From Chara braunii (taxonomy: Eukaryota > Streptophyta > Charophyceae > Charales > Characeae), in NCBI GenBank assembly GCA_003427395.1, contig BFEA01000254.1, positions 2,055,111 to 2,119,110 of the forward strand: a stretch of 64,000 nucleotides of DNA. Reading direction: 5' to 3'. The stretch's first letter is position 1; every line of letters starts with the position of its first letter. Positions 61,912 to 64,000 of this stretch are shown here, one piece after another. The position numbers were made by a program, and so were the translations under genes. The notes under the pieces are model-generated. The model was not told the origin of the DNA and did no database searches. It was given only the letters and a program-made list of their open reading frames with translations.

Positions 61912-63885
61912 CTATTGATCCTCAATGCTCTCAACTTCATATCCCTTTCGAGGGATAGGAGGTCCAAACTGTGGTGGCCGATCAGGAAACACGTCAGCAG
62001 GAGTGAAAGGCCCTAGTTTTAAGGCATGAAAGACAGGATAGGTCCTAATACGTAGGGGTACAGCAAGCACATAGGAAGGCCCAAAGGGGTCTGCTCCCAC
62101 TGTGACAATATCAAGTATCTGTCATGGGCCATAGTAGACAGACAACAACTTTCGTGATATGTCATGTTCATCAATTAACTATGATTTTTTCACCCAGACC
62201 CAGTGACCAGGCCGAATAGGAGAGGGAGAACGTCGGAACGATGCTTATTAGCCTGCTCTATCATCCTTTTCGGAGCCTTGAACATGTTAATTTTGACTTT
62301 CTCTAGGTCTTTCTCGTATTAACTCTTGGTGAATTTTGCAGTCCCAAGAGTTAGTCTAGGCTTAGTCTTGTCAATGAGATCATCAAGAGGTTGTCTTGGG
62401 TCTCTGGCAAAGAGCAACCTATAGGCTGTAAAGCCTGTAGTGCTATGAACATAAGTATTGTACATAAGTTGAGCCCTTGACAGATGCTTGTCCCAGTCCT
62501 TTTGATCAGGTGTAATCACAAGACGCAACAAATGAAATAAGACTTGGTTCATCACTTCAGCCTGTCCATTGGCTTCATGATGTCTGTCAAAAGTCATGTC
62601 TAACCTAAAATGAAAGTAGTCTCTACTGAAAGACTGTCATTCATAGCTGCAAAATTTGGGGTCTCTGTCACTGACAATAGAGGTTGAGCACCCATAGACG
62701 CTAACGCACCTCTCAACAAACAACTCTCTCACCAGAGGAACTCTGGTCTCAGCAGGTAAGGGAATAAACTCAACAAACTTAGAGAAACGATTAATCAATA
62801 AAGTTATTGGACACCGACTCACTTGAACCATGTGGAATAGGCAATGGTTTGAGTAGCCCCATAGGCGGTTGTCTGTGGACCTTCTTCCTTCGGCACAACT
62901 CGCAAGTCTCTAAGTACTTGAGAATATTTTCCCTCATTCTTGACCAATAAGAGCACTGGGTCAGGGCAACATAAGTTTTTAGGAACCCAAAGTGACCTCG
63001 AGCACAATGACTCCTTGGAATCAGATGAGTTATGATCTTGCGATCATTAGGAATACACAAACGTTATTCTCCTTCACCGATGGTTTATAGGAGATCTGGC
63101 ATAGCCTGACTCAGAATTGGGATCAACCTGCAAACTCATAATAATAGAGCCAAAGACAGGTTCCTGACGCAACGCATCAACAATAGTCTGGCGTGTGGTG
63201 TCTCCAAATGAGTAAGGATGAGCAATGACAACAAAGGTATTAGGCCTGCGAGAAAGAGCATCAACTATTATATTATAACATCCCTTTTTGTGTTTCAGCT
63301 CAAAGTCAAAGGAATCAATGAACTGAATATACGTCACCAACTTGTCATTCAACTCCCAGTCTCCCCTTGGGTCTTCATCCACTACAAGGTCGAATGGTCA
63401 GAGTAAATCTTGAAGTGTCTTCCTAGTAAGAAGTGCTTTCATTGTTTGAGCGCACACACAAGGGCAAACAGTTCTTTCTCATAAGTAGATGCATGAATTT
63501 TTCGTGCCTTGATTTTCTTTCTCATAAACTCTACAGGCTTGAGGCCAGACCCATCATCTTGCCGAAGGACAACCCCTACACCATACTGACTTGCATTTGT
63601 GGTCAACACAAATGGCAAGGTAAGGTCAAGAAGCTTCAGCACAGGTGCTTGGGTCAAGGCTTTCTTCAGTCTCAAAAATTTCAAAGCCAATTGGCATGTG
63701 GGTGTCCATCTGAAAGGGACATCCTTGGCCAATAGGCTAGTCAGAGGAGTGGCCACTGTAGAGAAGTTCGTGATGAACTTCCTATAGTAAGAGGCCAGAC
63801 CCATGAAGGACCTGATGTCCCTACCAGTCTGTGGATGTGGCCATTTCCTAACAACATCCACTTTGGAGGCTTCTGGGAAAGATCA
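61790..63885 (-). pseudogene. Ty3/gypsy element 3 fragment: RNase H, integrase, chromodomain-like tail
   Basis: Minus strand, 5' to 3': RT thumb/connection and RNase H (63861-63439: FMGLASYYRKFITNFS, TTNASQYGVG, STYEKELFALVCAL), RNase H end (KKGCYNIIVDALSRRP), integrase HHCC finger (HCARGHFGF ... CELC), core pieces with VSDRDPKF and GQAEVMNQ, the phrase VFHALKLGPF, and a decayed chromodomain-like tail (YEVESIEDQ ... YLVKLLFQ). Stops and shifts separate the pieces. The RNase H D of TTDAS is Asn, and the first integrase Asp (normally S-M-D-F-I) lies in SNNFI, so both active sites are dead. RT upstream of about 63885 is absent, so the copy is 5'-truncated or disrupted. It is related to element 1 but clearly distinct. 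Confidence 0.85.
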
Positions 63886-64000
63886 TCTGCAGACATCACG
63901 TCCCAAATACAAAACAGAAAAAATACCACAATATGATTTTTAAAAAATTATTTCGTATTTGTTTGCCCTCAGAATTTGCATAACTTTCTGAGATGATAAA
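63886..64000. other. A/T-rich flank, no gene
   Basis: Gypsy homology stops at about 63885, where the minus-strand frame meets a stop. The last 115 bases are A/T-rich without a recognised feature. Confidence 0.5.

Overview
This looks like a repeat-dominated stretch of a large eukaryotic (plant-lineage) nuclear genome. The reasons are degenerate Ty3/gypsy LTR retrotransposons, one with the plant-typical primer-binding site TGGTATCAGAGC, non-LTR retroposon debris, many small inverted-repeat (MITE-like) elements, microsatellites, two runs of N (28143-29117 and 55363-56124) and a single convincing host gene. That gene encodes an HKT/TRK-type cation transporter whose motifs mix plant HKT and fungal TRK features. 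A streptophyte alga such as a charophyte would fit, but this is inference; no rRNA, organelle gene or other species marker is present.

Layout. 1-13836 has no recognisable gene: it holds a 72-bp-period minisatellite between 77-bp direct repeats (4344-4890), nested MITE-like elements (5093-6915), several short tandem duplications, and a precise 3 x 100 bp tandem repeat with a CACGTG core in each unit (9924-10223). 13837-23753 is a complete but dead chromodomain-type Ty3/gypsy element on the + strand (LTRs, primer-binding site, gag, pol, polypurine tract), itself hit by a 210-bp MITE with an 8-bp target duplication and by a 0.9-kb poly(A)-type insertion inside the reverse transcriptase. 24180-27740 holds LINE debris and a minus-strand retroposon copy. 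About 31822-48129 is a second, very large Ty3/gypsy element on the minus strand with 2.5-kb LTRs, a PHD-finger-like cysteine cluster between RNase H and integrase, and extra open frames downstream of integrase. A 2984-bp poly(A)-tailed retroposon with a 15-bp target-site duplication splits its integrase. 48130-50134 is MITE and retroposon debris leading to the transporter gene (50135-53353, + strand, one uninterrupted ORF). Downstream come tandem repeats, a dense cluster of a MITE family with ends GGGCCTCGCCACACC, a six-unit tandem array (58330-59000), a (GA)n tract, and a third Ty3/gypsy fragment on the minus strand running to about 63885.

How things work together: the transporter would be a plasma-membrane or endomembrane K+/Na+ pathway with four glycine selectivity filters. 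Everything else is selfish DNA at different stages of decay, and the nesting order can be read: MITEs and poly(A) retroposons are younger than the gypsy elements they interrupt. All protein calls rest on reading motifs by eye; no database search was run.
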